Origin: Butyricimonas muris | GTDB lineage: Bacteria; Bacteroidota; Bacteroidia; Bacteroidales; Marinifilaceae | Reading direction: 5' to 3' | Assembly: GCF_046365375.1 (NCBI RefSeq) | Contig: NZ_JBKEIT010000001.1 | Coordinates: 558,001 to 622,000 of the forward strand | DNA: 64,000 nucleotides | Shown here: in pieces, positions 33,924 through 43,423 of the stretch | How the letters are laid out: each line of letters opens with the position of its first letter | How positions within the stretch are numbered: position 1 is the first letter of the stretch | Program-made: the position numbers and the translations under genes | The notes under the pieces: generated by a model | Told to the model about the DNA's origin: nothing | Seen by the model: only the letters and a program-made list of their open reading frames with translations | Databases searched by the model: none

Positions 33924-35378
33924 ATGAAAAAGATAATAATTCTACTGTGTATATCGTTTTCCTTCTGCTGTTGTGACAGTTTTCTGGATGTGAATCCGGA
34001 TTCGGAAGTGATTAATGGCGATATGTTCAACTCGGCAGACGGGGTTGAAGATGCTCTCTACGGTGTGTACATGACGATGGTAACCAAGGATATGTACGGT
34101 CGGTTGATGTCGAATATGATACCGGAGATATTGGGACAGAATTTCGTTTCCACCTATTCGTATCTGCCTTATCTGGGGCGTTTGGAGTATGACCGGAGTG
34201 AAACTCGGGGAATGTACAAGAGTATTTGGAAAACGGGATACTTGACGATTAGCTACTTGAATAATATTATCGAGAATCTGGAAGGAAAGAGCGAGAAGGA
34301 TTTCCGTTATTATGATTTATACATGGGCGAGGCTTTGGGATTGAGGGCTGCTATTCATTTCGATTTGTTGCGGTTCTTTGCCGTGCATATCAATTCCTCG
34401 AACGAGTCGGCGAAAGCGAAAGCTATCCCGTATGTAACGGAATATGATTTCAAAGTAACGCCTTATTCTTCCGTGGCGGATGTTTACGGGAAGATTATTG
34501 CCGATTTGGAGAAGGCGGAAACTTTGTTGGCGGATGACGAAACGTATATGCCTGCCAATAGGGTCGGGAGCGAGAAAGGTTTTACCGGGGCACGGGTATT
34601 GCATTTTAATCTTTACGCGGCACAGGCTATGTTGGCTCGGGTGTACTGGATGAAAGGTGATTTGGCAAAAGCCAAAACGTATGCCGATAAGGTGATTCGT
34701 TCCAATAAATTCCGTTTTGCCAATAAGACGAACTTGAGTAGCTTCATGCAGAAAACAATTTCTTTGGACGAAACGATTTGGGGATTGTATAATGCTGAAA
34801 TATATTCCGACTGGTACACGCAACATATCAATCGGCAAGGATTGGGAGAGTTGTGTGACGGTTTCGCGGATATTTATAAAGATGCGGGTCCCGCGCCGGG
34901 GAGCGATTACCGCTATTCGGCTTGGTTCGAAACTTACGAGAAGAGTGGGGTTAGTAGGGATATATGCGTGAAAATGATGGGACGGGTATCCGATACGACT
35001 TCTACAACCACGAGTTATGGCGGTGGGCCTTACTTGGGAACCAGTATGGTGAGAATCCCCGAAATGTATTATATTATGGCAGAGGCTTTGTTGGACGAGG
35101 GGGATGTAACGGGTGCAACGTGGTATTTGGATACGGTGCTCAGCGCCCGCGGAATGGTGAAGTTCGAGAATCGTACACCTGCTGTTGAGATCACGTTGGA
35201 TGATATCATGGCGGAAAGAAGAAAAGAGTTGTTCGGGGAAGGACAATGGTGGTTCTGCTTGAAACGATTGAACAGTTCGGTAAGATTGGCGACTTCTTCG
35301 GCCGTGATTCCCGGTAGCGATAAAATTTATGCTTTGCCGTTACCGACAGAGGAAGAAGATTATCGCCCTAATGAATAA
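33924..35378 (+). CDS. SusD/RagB outer-membrane lipoprotein 1
   Basis: 484 aa. The lipoprotein signal MKKIIILLCISFSFCCCDS has Cys residues at 15-17, so the exact lipidated Cys is uncertain. VNPDSEVINGDMFNSADGVEDALYGVY opens the SusD fold. TPR-like helices follow (ALGLRAAIHFDLLRFFAVH; LARVYWMKGDLAKAKTYADKVI), and the C-terminal domain has RIPEMYYIMAEALLDEG and MAERRKELFGEGQWWFCLKR. It caps the SusC1 barrel and binds ligand. It starts 22 nt after SusC1. A paralogue with the same motifs is SusD2 at 41993. Confidence 0.94.
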   Translation: MKKIIILLCISFSFCCCDSFLDVNPDSEVINGDMFNSADGVEDALYGVYMTMVTKDMYGRLMSNMIPEILGQNFVSTYSYLPYLGRLEYDRSETRGMYKSIWKTGYLTISYLNNIIENLEGKSEKDFRYYDLYMGEALGLRAAIHFDLLRFFAVHINSSNESAKAKAIPYVTEYDFKVTPYSSVADVYGKIIADLEKAETLLADDETYMPANRVGSEKGFTGARVLHFNLYAAQAMLARVYWMKGDLAKAKTYADKVIRSNKFRFANKTNLSSFMQKTISLDETIWGLYNAEIYSDWYTQHINRQGLGELCDGFADIYKDAGPAPGSDYRYSAWFETYEKSGVSRDICVKMMGRVSDTTSTTTSYGGGPYLGTSMVRIPEMYYIMAEALLDEGDVTGATWYLDTVLSARGMVKFENRTPAVEITLDDIMAERRKELFGEGQWWFCLKRLNSSVRLATSSAVIPGSDKIYALPLPTEEEDYRPNE

Positions 35379-35396
35379 CTATTAAAGTGAGTCGTT

Positions 35397-36179
35397 ATGA
35401 AAAATAAATATTTGATATATATCGGAATAGTCCTTTTCTCGGGAATATGGGCTTGCAGTAACGATGCTGTTTATTATGACGCAAACCAGAAAAGGTCGAT
35501 TTATTTCACGTGGGATAGATTGCATGCAGTCGAGAAGACGGCTAATGATACAGTGTTTTTCAGTTTTGCCTTGTACAACGAGTCGGAAATCGAGTACAAG
35601 ATTCCGGTAAAGGTGATCGGGATGCCGATGAACGAGGAACAGGAGTACGAGGTGGAAATGGTGGCGGACTCTTCGACGGCCGTGTTGGATAAGCACTTTA
35701 AATTTGGCAAGTTGGTTATCCCCAAGAATGAAGTGGATGGGGAATTGTCGCTCGTGTTGGAACGTACGGATGATATCATGGATAGTCCTGTGTATATTTA
35801 CTTGCGGTTTAAGGAAAACGAAAACTTCCAACCGATAGCCAAGAATTTTTATCGATTGGCTGTTGTGGACGGGGCATTGCCTGCTCCCCAGTGGTGGGCT
35901 GCCAATTATTTAGGTGTTTACGCGCAGAATAACGACAGGTTGTACCGGAAGATGCTGGAATATTTCTGGCAGTTGGAGGAGTTGAAACCGGTTTTCTATG
36001 CAGATGCGGTGAAGGAATACGGGCTTTACTTGGAGGATGCTCCAGCCGGATTTTACCAAAGGGCGGGTAATATAATCTGGATCAATTACGTGTTCAAACC
36101 GGCTTATGATTTTTATAGTGATCCGGCGAATACTTACGAGGGGTTTGCTATGGTAAATCCGGATAGGTTTATTCGGTAG
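35397..36179 (+). CDS. DUF4843 lipoprotein 1
   Basis: 260 aa. The lipobox FSGIWACSND gives Cys 20. NQKRSIYFTWDR is the family's opening strand, followed by FFSFALYNESEIEYKIPVKVIGMPMNEEQEYEVEMV, a beta-sandwich-like stretch, and a C-terminal half with PQWWAANYLGVYAQ and NPDRFIR. DUF4843 proteins are encoded with SusCD pairs in Bacteroidetes and are predicted surface lipoproteins of unknown function, perhaps ligand-binding. It lies 18 nt after SusD1; a paralogue is at 43424 with the same terminal NPDRFIR. Confidence 0.88.
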   Translation: MKNKYLIYIGIVLFSGIWACSNDAVYYDANQKRSIYFTWDRLHAVEKTANDTVFFSFALYNESEIEYKIPVKVIGMPMNEEQEYEVEMVADSSTAVLDKHFKFGKLVIPKNEVDGELSLVLERTDDIMDSPVYIYLRFKENENFQPIAKNFYRLAVVDGALPAPQWWAANYLGVYAQNNDRLYRKMLEYFWQLEELKPVFYADAVKEYGLYLEDAPAGFYQRAGNIIWINYVFKPAYDFYSDPANTYEGFAMVNPDRFIR

Positions 36180-36203
36180 TAAAGAAATTAAAAAGAATAT
36201 GTT

Positions 36204-37628
36204 ATGAAAACAAAATCTTATATAGTTCTGTTATTCTGTATCATGGCAGGAATGTATTCCTGTTATGATGACGACTCAACTTTGGGGAGGAATAATGTAT
36301 CGAAGGTTTCTATTTCGGCGGCTTACGACACGCTTACCACTTATTTCGGGGAAGAGTTAGTGGTAAATCACGTGAAGGTGGAACAGTCGGGAGAGGAGTT
36401 GCCGTTGACTTACGAATGGGCATACGGGGAGTTGAATATGTCGAGTGGAGCTTTAAAGCCTTATCCGATCAAAGACACGCTTCATGTTGTGTCGACAGAG
36501 TTGGAATTGAATTATGCTTTCCGGAAATTGGGTACGTTCGGTTTAAGGTTGAAAGTGGATAACGGTGAAACAACCGAATTTAAGTATTTCGTGTTACAGA
36601 TTGACACGGAATATGCCGAGGGGATCACGATGCTTAGTAAGAATAGCGAGGGAAAAGGTCGGCTTTCGTTCATGAAAACCTTGACAAGAGAGGAGATTAG
36701 CGCGGGGAAGGAGCCTTATTTCCAAGATGATATTATGGAGGTTTGTAACCCGGATATGGAATTAAAGAACGTGACCGACATGATACAGCATGACGGACGC
36801 TTGATGATTAGTTCCGGTAGTGATGCGAGAATATATAATATGGATTCCAGAACTTTCGGTATCGAGATGGCAAGTTCCTTTGCCGCAAGATTCCCGAATG
36901 CCGCTCTTCAGCAATTTATTGGAATTTCGAGTCAGGATAATATGCACGTGTATTCTTCCGACGGAAGGGCTTATGTTTATGAAACGATGCTGGATGAATT
37001 ACTCGTGTTGGATGCTTTTGCGGATTTGGATGTTGATGCGGGGATTCCCTATAATAAACCTGTGTTCGTGAATTATGAGAATTCGACGTATTACATAGCT
37101 AGTACATCAAAGTATATTGTAACGAGTGGAAGTAATTTTGCGGATTTGGATATTATACAGACTTGCTTTATCGGTACGAACTTGTATATATTTGCCACAC
37201 GGAAAGATGATCCTTCCAAGGTATATATCGGTCGTACAACTTCAAGTAGTTTTGGTAAACCAACGGCTGCCAATATGAAAGAATACACGGCTATGGGAGA
37301 GATATGTATGGATCGTAATTCCATATTGGTAGGAGTAAAACCCCATACTTGTGTATATTACACGTATAAGAATGCGATTTATAGATATAAACCTTACGAG
37401 GAGTTACCCACGCAACCTGTTATAACGGTGCCGGATGGAATGGAAATAAAGACTCTTTCTTTGGATCCTGACCACGGTTATCTTTATGTCGGTGTGTACG
37501 AGAAAAATAGTACTGAAACCTTGAAAGGCAGTCTTTATATTTATGACACGGAAAATAGTCGCTTGGTGGAAATGCACAAGAATATAGGGGATGAACCCGT
37601 GACTGTGATTTATAAAGAGAGAGTGTAG
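36204..37628 (+). CDS. PKD-like family lipoprotein 1
   Basis: 474 aa. Lipoprotein signal MKTKSYIVLLFCIMAGMYSC (Cys 20). The N-terminal PKD-like Ig domain has SISAAYDTLTTYFGEELVVN, LPLTYEWAYGEL and AFRKLGTFGLRLKVDNGE. The remaining 330 residues look like a beta-propeller (ARIYNMDSRTF, NNMHVYSSDGRAYVYETMLDE, YLYVGVYEKNSTETLKGSLYIYD). It is the last gene of the first SusCD set, 24 nt after DUF4843. Probably a surface ligand-binding accessory. A paralogue is at 44243. Confidence 0.86.
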   Translation: MKTKSYIVLLFCIMAGMYSCYDDDSTLGRNNVSKVSISAAYDTLTTYFGEELVVNHVKVEQSGEELPLTYEWAYGELNMSSGALKPYPIKDTLHVVSTELELNYAFRKLGTFGLRLKVDNGETTEFKYFVLQIDTEYAEGITMLSKNSEGKGRLSFMKTLTREEISAGKEPYFQDDIMEVCNPDMELKNVTDMIQHDGRLMISSGSDARIYNMDSRTFGIEMASSFAARFPNAALQQFIGISSQDNMHVYSSDGRAYVYETMLDELLVLDAFADLDVDAGIPYNKPVFVNYENSTYYIASTSKYIVTSGSNFADLDIIQTCFIGTNLYIFATRKDDPSKVYIGRTTSSSFGKPTAANMKEYTAMGEICMDRNSILVGVKPHTCVYYTYKNAIYRYKPYEELPTQPVITVPDGMEIKTLSLDPDHGYLYVGVYEKNSTETLKGSLYIYDTENSRLVEMHKNIGDEPVTVIYKERV

Positions 37629-37949
37629 GAGATTTTGGATTTAATGATTTTAGATTTAAGATTCCTGTAATCTGATTTAAGTATTCCGGCTCTTTCTCTG
37701 TTTGTTGAGGAGGGGTTGGAATATTTTCTAATGACAAGGAGTACATGTTGAAAAGAAGCCGTGTGAGCGAATCATTAAACCTTCGTTAAAAGAGAGTGCA
37801 AAAAAACTAACACGACTAAAACAATATACAGTGTTAAAATATTGATTGTAAACTATTAAATATCTCTTTAGTTATTTGAAAAAGATTTGGATTTTTACTA
37901 TATTTGGATATCAATAATCGAACGTTTATTAATACATAAGTAAATTTGT
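37629..37949 (+). promoter_or_regulatory. Intergenic region with a consensus promoter for the ECF sigma gene
   Basis: TTTG (37875-37878), a 20-nt spacer and TATATTTG (37899-37906) form a perfect Bacteroidetes housekeeping promoter, with a start near 37913. The ECF gene is thus transcribed separately from the upstream SusCD operon. At 37630-37662 there is a decayed copy of the TTTTAGATTT half of the repeat found at 473, 3704 and 47918. No terminator was recognised, and nothing else is seen in the 321 bp. Confidence 0.7.
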
Positions 37950-38495
37950 ATGTTGATGAAACAAAAAGCGTTGTATGATGGTTTTGTGAAAGGTGACGAG
38001 AAAGCCTTGGAGATATTGTATGATCAATATTTTGCCACGTTGGGGGTTTACGCGAGTCGTTTCTTGCGTGAAGAGGATATGTGTGTGGATGTCGTGCACG
38101 AGAGTTTTATAAAAACTTGGGAGAAACGCGGGCAGTTTACTTCTTTTCAGGCGATTATCGGGTTTTTGTATACTTGTGTCCGAAACGCTTGTTTGAACGA
38201 GTTGCGGCATTTGGATATAAAAAACAAAGCATTATTACAGCAAGCTTCTGTTTGTGATATTGAAAATGAGATTATTGAAAATGAAGTGAAACGGATTATT
38301 TGGGCGGAGATAGCCAGATTATCCGGTGATTATCGTGATATTATGGCCATGAGTCTGGAAGGGTATTCCACGAAAGAGATATCCGAAGAATTGAATCTTT
38401 CCGAGCAGACGATTAAAAATAAAAAGGGGGAAGCTTTAAAGCAACTTCGTAAGAATATGGGCCCCTATCAATGGTGTTTGCGCTGTTTTTTCTAG
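37950..38495 (+). CDS. ECF RNA polymerase sigma factor 1
   Basis: 181 aa. Region 2 (ALEILYDQYFATLGVYASRFL, EEDMCVDVVHESFIKTWEKR) and region 4 (YRDIMAMSLEGYSTKEISEELNLSEQTIKNKKGEALKQLRK) are both complete. It directs RNA polymerase to target promoters when released by an anti-sigma factor. No FecR gene follows. It stands alone between the two SusCD cassettes, 320 bp after the first and 462 bp before the second. Its natural partner may be the orphan FecR at 26518, which would make this a pair split by gene insertion or rearrangement. Confidence 0.93.
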   Translation: MLMKQKALYDGFVKGDEKALEILYDQYFATLGVYASRFLREEDMCVDVVHESFIKTWEKRGQFTSFQAIIGFLYTCVRNACLNELRHLDIKNKALLQQASVCDIENEIIENEVKRIIWAEIARLSGDYRDIMAMSLEGYSTKEISEELNLSEQTIKNKKGEALKQLRKNMGPYQWCLRCFF

Positions 38496-38655
38496 TCTTT
38501 TTGCTATGTCCGGGTAGCAAATTACGAAAAAAGTTTCCCTACCCTTAGTTTTCCTCAATAAATAATTTTTTGCCTTCTTTTTGTTGGTGAAATTGCAATT
38601 TCTTTTGCCGTCTTTTCCTGATGCAGTAAGTCAATGAAATAATTTGTCAGGGGAA

Positions 38656-38686
38656 TTGACGGTTCTTAATTATTCTATTACTTTTG
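38656..38686 (+). promoter_or_regulatory. Putative promoter of the second SusCD cassette
   Basis: TTG (38656-38658), a 20-nt spacer and TACTTTTG (38679-38686) fit the Bacteroidetes consensus. TACATTTG at 38753-38760 is an alternative -7 box without a good partner. The start near 38693 gives a leader of about 265 nt that includes the dyad at 38835-38855. The rest of the 462-bp gap (38496-38957) shows no gene. Confidence 0.5.
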
Positions 38687-38834
38687 TTCGCTATGTTGTA
38701 AAATACACGTGTTAAAATGTAAATTACGGGAAATGATGGTATATTTTTGTGGTACATTTGCATGTGTTTTGAATGTTGACACATGGTGATGCATATTGTT
38801 TTACTATATATTTAGATGTATTTGGGTTGATTTT

Positions 38835-38855
38835 TAAGGTATTGGATATACCTTA
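38835..38855. promoter_or_regulatory. Perfect dyad in the SusC2 leader
   Basis: TAAGGTAT (38835-38842) and ATACCTTA (38848-38855) form an 8-bp inverted repeat around 5 nt. It is a candidate operator or leader hairpin, about 100 bp before the SusC2 start. Confidence 0.45.
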
Positions 38856-38957
38856 GCGGTTTATCGGAAGTTTTTAGTTATGGTAGAAGTGTATATTAGA
38901 TACAAGAATTTATAAAATAGTAAACGAAAGGAAACTTTATTATAGGGTTTAAATAAA

Positions 38958-41900
38958 ATGTCTAGAATTTTTTGTTCGATGCTTCTGATCATTTGTTGCG
39001 TGTGTCTGTTCCGTTTTCCGGGATTCGGTGATACACGTTCGGGGAAAGTTGTAGTTACCGGAGAGGTGAAAGGAGAGGAGGGCGAGTCGTTACCGGGAGT
39101 CACGGTTGTGGTGAAAGGAACCTCATGGGGATGTGTCACGGACAAGGATGGAAAGTTTAAACTGGACGTGCCGGATAAAGATGATGTCATACTCGAATTC
39201 AAGTATGTCGGGATGAAGACTCTGGAGATGCGGGTACCGAAAACCCGCGTGCTTGAAGTGGTGTTGTCTAAAGATACGAAAGAATTGGACGATGTGATTG
39301 TTACGGCGTATTACACCTTGCCGAAGAATGCTTTTACCGGAGAGATCACCACGTTGAGAGGTGAAGACTTGTTACGGGTTTCCCCGAACAATATCATTCA
39401 AGCGCTGGCAACGTTGGTTCCGGGATTGCGGGTTATCGAGAATAATGAACAAGGGTCTAACCCGAATGCCGTTCCCGAGATACTGATTCGGGGTGCTAGT
39501 TCGTTAGTGTTGAATGATCAGTCGGGAGTGAACACGCCTTTGATTATTCTGGACGGGGTAAAGATAACGATTGAAGAGTTGTATGATTTGGATATTTATG
39601 ACGTGGAACGGGTGGATATTTTGAAAGATGCTTCTGCCGCCGTGCTATACGGCGAGAAAGCTGCTAACGGGGTGATTCTGATCGAGCGTACACGGGTGAA
39701 AGGAAATCGACCGAGGCTCAGCTATAATTTTACCCCTATCTTTAGTTTTCCCGATTTAAATTCCTTGCGTCTTTGCAACGCGGAACAGAAACTCGAGTTG
39801 GAGCGTTTGGCAGGACTTTATGACAAGGCGGACGGGAGCCTTTACCCGTCTTATGCTTATAAACTTGAAAACGTGCGTCGGGGTGTCGATACGGATTGGG
39901 CTTCCAAACCGTTGCGTACAGCTTTTACTCACGGGCATTCGGCATCCCTTACCGGACGGGGCGGGAATATAGAGTACAAGGTTGCCGGTCGCTTTACCGA
40001 TATGTATGGCGTGATGAAAGGTGATTCCCGAAAGAATTACGGTGTCAACTTCTCGTTGGGATATCGCCTGCGTAAGAAGTTATTGATTACCTATCGTTTC
40101 GCTTACACGATGACCGATAGTAAGAATAGTCCTTACGGGAGTTTCGCGCAATATACTTTGATGAATCCTTACAATCCGGTGTATGACGAGTCCGGTAAAT
40201 ATATCCGGAACTACGATTTTTACCCGCTCGGCGAGAAGGGAAACGTTCAACAGAACCCGTTGTACAACGCTTCGCTATCCAGTTTCTCGAAGAACCGGGG
40301 CAAGAATATAACGAATTATTTATCTGTGCGTTGGGATGTGTTCAAGTCTTTGTTCGTTTCTGGTGATTTGAGCGTGAGTCAACGGGATAGCCGGAATAAA
40401 GTGTATGTTTCACCGGAGGATTCCCGCTTCGATTCCGAGGTGCTTGCCAACAAGAAAGGAACTTACACGGAAACCCATGGCGAGAGTACGGATTGGAGTG
40501 CCAAGATGGCGCTGAACTATCGTTTGGTATTAAACGAGGCGGGAACGACTGTGGTTTCTTTGAGTGCAGGAACAGATATCGGGAAATATAAATCGTCCGC
40601 TTCGCAGTTGAAAGCGGAGGGCTTTCTGAAAGATAAAATGACCGATTTGAAGTTTGCCGCGCAGTACGTGAACACCAAGCCGACAGGTGGTGAGCAGGAA
40701 TCGGCGGAAGTCGGATTCTTCGTGAACGGCAGTTTCGATTTGTTGGGACGTTATTTCGTGAACGGTTCATACAAAACGTCGGGTTCCTCGAAGTTCGGGA
40801 GCAATCATCGTTTCGCGCCGGTGTGGTCGGCGGGTATCGGGTGGAATATACACGAGGAGGATTTTATGGATTTCGATTGGTTGAACGTGTTACGTTTGCG
40901 CTTTAGCGTGGGTTCCACGGCTAACGTGACGTTCTCCCCGTACCAAGCCATGACGACTTACTTGTACGGGAATGATTTGCTTCATTACGGTGGGCTTGGT
41001 GCCGTGCCGATTACAATGGGAAATCCCGATATGAAGTGGCAGATCACGAACAAGTATAATTGGGGATTGACGACTGCTTTATGGAATGAAAGAATAAACG
41101 TGGCGGCGAGTTACTATATCGAGAGGACGAAGGATGTACTTATGCCTCTTTCTTTACCCTCGTCCGTGGGAGTATCCGAGGTACACGTGAACATGGGTAA
41201 ATTGCGAAATTCCGGTTACGAGTTCTCAATTTCTGCCGAGATATTGAAAACGAGAGATATGTCGTGGCTCGTGACTGTGAACGGTTCACGCGTGATAGAT
41301 AAATTGACACGGATTTCGGATGCGCTCCGGGCTCAGAATCTGGCTGCTTATTACGGGGTGAAACCGCAACCCATGTTCGTGGAGGGTGGTTCGCAATTCG
41401 GGATATATGCCATGCGTTCGGCAGGGATTGATCCTGCTTCCGGGCAGGAGGTGTATATCAAGAAGAACGGAAAATACACGTTTACTTATGATTCGGAAGA
41501 GCGGGTAGAGGTGGGGAACACGAATCCCACGTTGGAAGGGAGTTTGTTTACCGGTTTCGGGTATAAGGGATTTTCGGTGAATGTGTCGGCAGCTTATCGT
41601 TTTGGCGGTGACCTGTATAACACGACGTTAGCGAATAAAGTGGAGAATATTGATCCTTTGGGTAACGTGGATAGACGGGCTTTTACGGAGAGATGGAAAA
41701 GACCGGGTGATCTAGTGCGTTTTCTGGGGATTCCCGAAAACGAAACGGTTGTTAAACGATATTCCGAACGCTTCGTGGAACGGGATAATTTGTTGGCAAT
41801 CACGAGTGTGATGCTGAATTACGAGTGGCAAGCGGAGTGGTTGAAGAAAGTCGGTATCAGAAGGATGAACGTGGGATTCGGCATGTCGGACATTGCCCGG

Positions 41901-41981
41901 ATTTCATCCGTGAAACAAGAACGAGGAACGGAATACCCGTTTCAGCGAGGGTTTAATTTTACGTTGAGAACAACCTTTTAA
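38958..41981 (+). CDS. SusC/RagA TonB-dependent transporter 2 (no STN domain)
   Basis: 1007 aa. The signal-like segment (MLLIICCVCLFRFPGFGDT) runs straight into a CarboxypepD-like domain (VVVTGEVKGEEGESLPGVTVVVKG), so the STN signalling domain of SusC1 is absent. TonB-box region LDDVIVTAYYT, plug with LKDASAAVLYGEKAANGVI, barrel ending LRTTF. Plug and barrel are closely similar to SusC1 (for example SVGSTANVTFSPYQAMTTY in both), so it is a duplicate that lost, or never had, the signalling module. Imports a SusD2-bound ligand. Without STN it cannot signal through FecR in the standard way. Confidence 0.95.
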   Translation: MSRIFCSMLLIICCVCLFRFPGFGDTRSGKVVVTGEVKGEEGESLPGVTVVVKGTSWGCVTDKDGKFKLDVPDKDDVILEFKYVGMKTLEMRVPKTRVLEVVLSKDTKELDDVIVTAYYTLPKNAFTGEITTLRGEDLLRVSPNNIIQALATLVPGLRVIENNEQGSNPNAVPEILIRGASSLVLNDQSGVNTPLIILDGVKITIEELYDLDIYDVERVDILKDASAAVLYGEKAANGVILIERTRVKGNRPRLSYNFTPIFSFPDLNSLRLCNAEQKLELERLAGLYDKADGSLYPSYAYKLENVRRGVDTDWASKPLRTAFTHGHSASLTGRGGNIEYKVAGRFTDMYGVMKGDSRKNYGVNFSLGYRLRKKLLITYRFAYTMTDSKNSPYGSFAQYTLMNPYNPVYDESGKYIRNYDFYPLGEKGNVQQNPLYNASLSSFSKNRGKNITNYLSVRWDVFKSLFVSGDLSVSQRDSRNKVYVSPEDSRFDSEVLANKKGTYTETHGESTDWSAKMALNYRLVLNEAGTTVVSLSAGTDIGKYKSSASQLKAEGFLKDKMTDLKFAAQYVNTKPTGGEQESAEVGFFVNGSFDLLGRYFVNGSYKTSGSSKFGSNHRFAPVWSAGIGWNIHEEDFMDFDWLNVLRLRFSVGSTANVTFSPYQAMTTYLYGNDLLHYGGLGAVPITMGNPDMKWQITNKYNWGLTTALWNERINVAASYYIERTKDVLMPLSLPSSVGVSEVHVNMGKLRNSGYEFSISAEILKTRDMSWLVTVNGSRVIDKLTRISDALRAQNLAAYYGVKPQPMFVEGGSQFGIYAMRSAGIDPASGQEVYIKKNGKYTFTYDSEERVEVGNTNPTLEGSLFTGFGYKGFSVNVSAAYRFGGDLYNTTLANKVENIDPLGNVDRRAFTERWKRPGDLVRFLGIPENETVVKRYSERFVERDNLLAITSVMLNYEWQAEWLKKVGIRRMNVGFGMSDIARISSVKQERGTEYPFQRGFNFTLRTTF

Positions 41982-41992
41982 ATGAAGAAAGT

Positions 41993-43411
41993 ATGAGAAA
42001 AATATGGTTACTGTTGTGTATGTCGTTCCCGTTCTTCGGTTGTGAGAACTTCCTGAATATAAATCCTGATTCGGAGGTGGTGAACGATGATATGTTTAGT
42101 ACCCCGGAGGGAGTGGAGGATGCTTTGTATGGCGTGTATATGTCAATGGTAAAGGAGGATATGTATGGTGGGAAGATGTCGGTGTTGATACCGGAGATTT
42201 TGGCGCAAAATTTCACGACAGGAGATTTATCTTATTATGATATGTCATGTTTGAATTATGAAAAGAAACCTCTTCTTTATACAATAAAAAGTGTTTGGCA
42301 AACGAGTTATTCGGTAATTAGTTATTTGAATAATATTATAGAAAATTTGGAACGTAAGAGTGAAAAGGATTTTCCGTATTACAAATTATATCATGGAGAA
42401 GCCTTGGGATTGAGGGCAGCAATTCATTTTGATATATTACGCTTGTTTGCAGTGCATTTAAATTCAACAGATGAAAATGCAAAGAAAGGAGCAATTCCTT
42501 ATGTAACGAAATATACTTTTAAAGTTACTCCTTTCTCTTCTGTTGAAGAAGTATATGATAAAATTATTGCTGATTTGAAAGAAGCTGAGGTTTGTTTAGT
42601 TGAAGATAAATCTTTGATGCCTACTGTACGGAAAGGAAGTGAGTCCGGTTTTACGGGAGCCAGAGAATTGCATTTTAATTATTATGCGGCTCAAGCCATG
42701 CTGGCACGGGTATATTGGATGAAGGGGGATTTGGAGAATGCGAAGAAATATGCCGATAAAGTGATTCAATCCGGTAAATTCACTTTTGCCATTAAAAGTA
42801 CGCTGGGAACTTTTATGACAAGACGGGTTTCTTTGTCGGAAACAATTTGGGGACTTTACACGACGAATATCAGTGCTTACCTGTATGATAAACAAATGAA
42901 AAGTAACGTGCTAAAACTTCCGTCAAATTGGGCAAGTATTTATGAAGAGGATGATCCGCGTCTTAAAAAATGGTTTGTGACAAAAGAATTTGAAGGAGGT
43001 GTTAAAGAAGTTTGTGTCAAGATTATGGATGAAAACAATGATGCTTCTCCATACACGGGTGGCGGATATTTGGGATTCAGCATGATTCGGATTCCGGAGA
43101 TGTATTATATTATGGCGGAGGCTTTGTTGGCGGAAGGGGAAGCCGAAGAAGCAAGGGTTTATCTGGATTCCGTGGTGGCAGCCCGGGGACTGGTAAAGTT
43201 TGCCGACCGTGATTTTGTTCGAGATATAACGATAGATGATATTATGGACGAATGGCGTAAGGAATTTTACGGGGAGGGGATATGGTGGTATTGCTTGAAA
43301 CGGGAGAACAAGGATATTTTCGTACATGAAAGAAATTCGGTCATTGCGGGAAGTGATAAAATATATACCTTGCCGATACCTGCCGATGAATTTGAATACC
43401 GTGACGAATAA
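41993..43411 (+). CDS. SusD/RagB outer-membrane lipoprotein 2
   Basis: 472 aa. Signal MRKIWLLLCMSFPFFGCEN gives Cys 17. INPDSEVVNDDMFSTPEGVEDALYGVYM, ALGLRAAIHFDILRLFAVHLNS, YWMKGDLENAKKYADKVIQ and RIPEMYYIMAEALLAEGEAEEA match SusD1. It starts 12 nt after SusC2. The stretch from about 42220 to 42650 is clearly more A/T-rich than the rest of the gene and than the equivalent part of SusD1, which suggests a recombined segment in the middle of the gene. Confidence 0.94.
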   Translation: MRKIWLLLCMSFPFFGCENFLNINPDSEVVNDDMFSTPEGVEDALYGVYMSMVKEDMYGGKMSVLIPEILAQNFTTGDLSYYDMSCLNYEKKPLLYTIKSVWQTSYSVISYLNNIIENLERKSEKDFPYYKLYHGEALGLRAAIHFDILRLFAVHLNSTDENAKKGAIPYVTKYTFKVTPFSSVEEVYDKIIADLKEAEVCLVEDKSLMPTVRKGSESGFTGARELHFNYYAAQAMLARVYWMKGDLENAKKYADKVIQSGKFTFAIKSTLGTFMTRRVSLSETIWGLYTTNISAYLYDKQMKSNVLKLPSNWASIYEEDDPRLKKWFVTKEFEGGVKEVCVKIMDENNDASPYTGGGYLGFSMIRIPEMYYIMAEALLAEGEAEEARVYLDSVVAARGLVKFADRDFVRDITIDDIMDEWRKEFYGEGIWWYCLKRENKDIFVHERNSVIAGSDKIYTLPIPADEFEYRDE

Positions 43412-43423
43412 TTTCAAAAGTCA

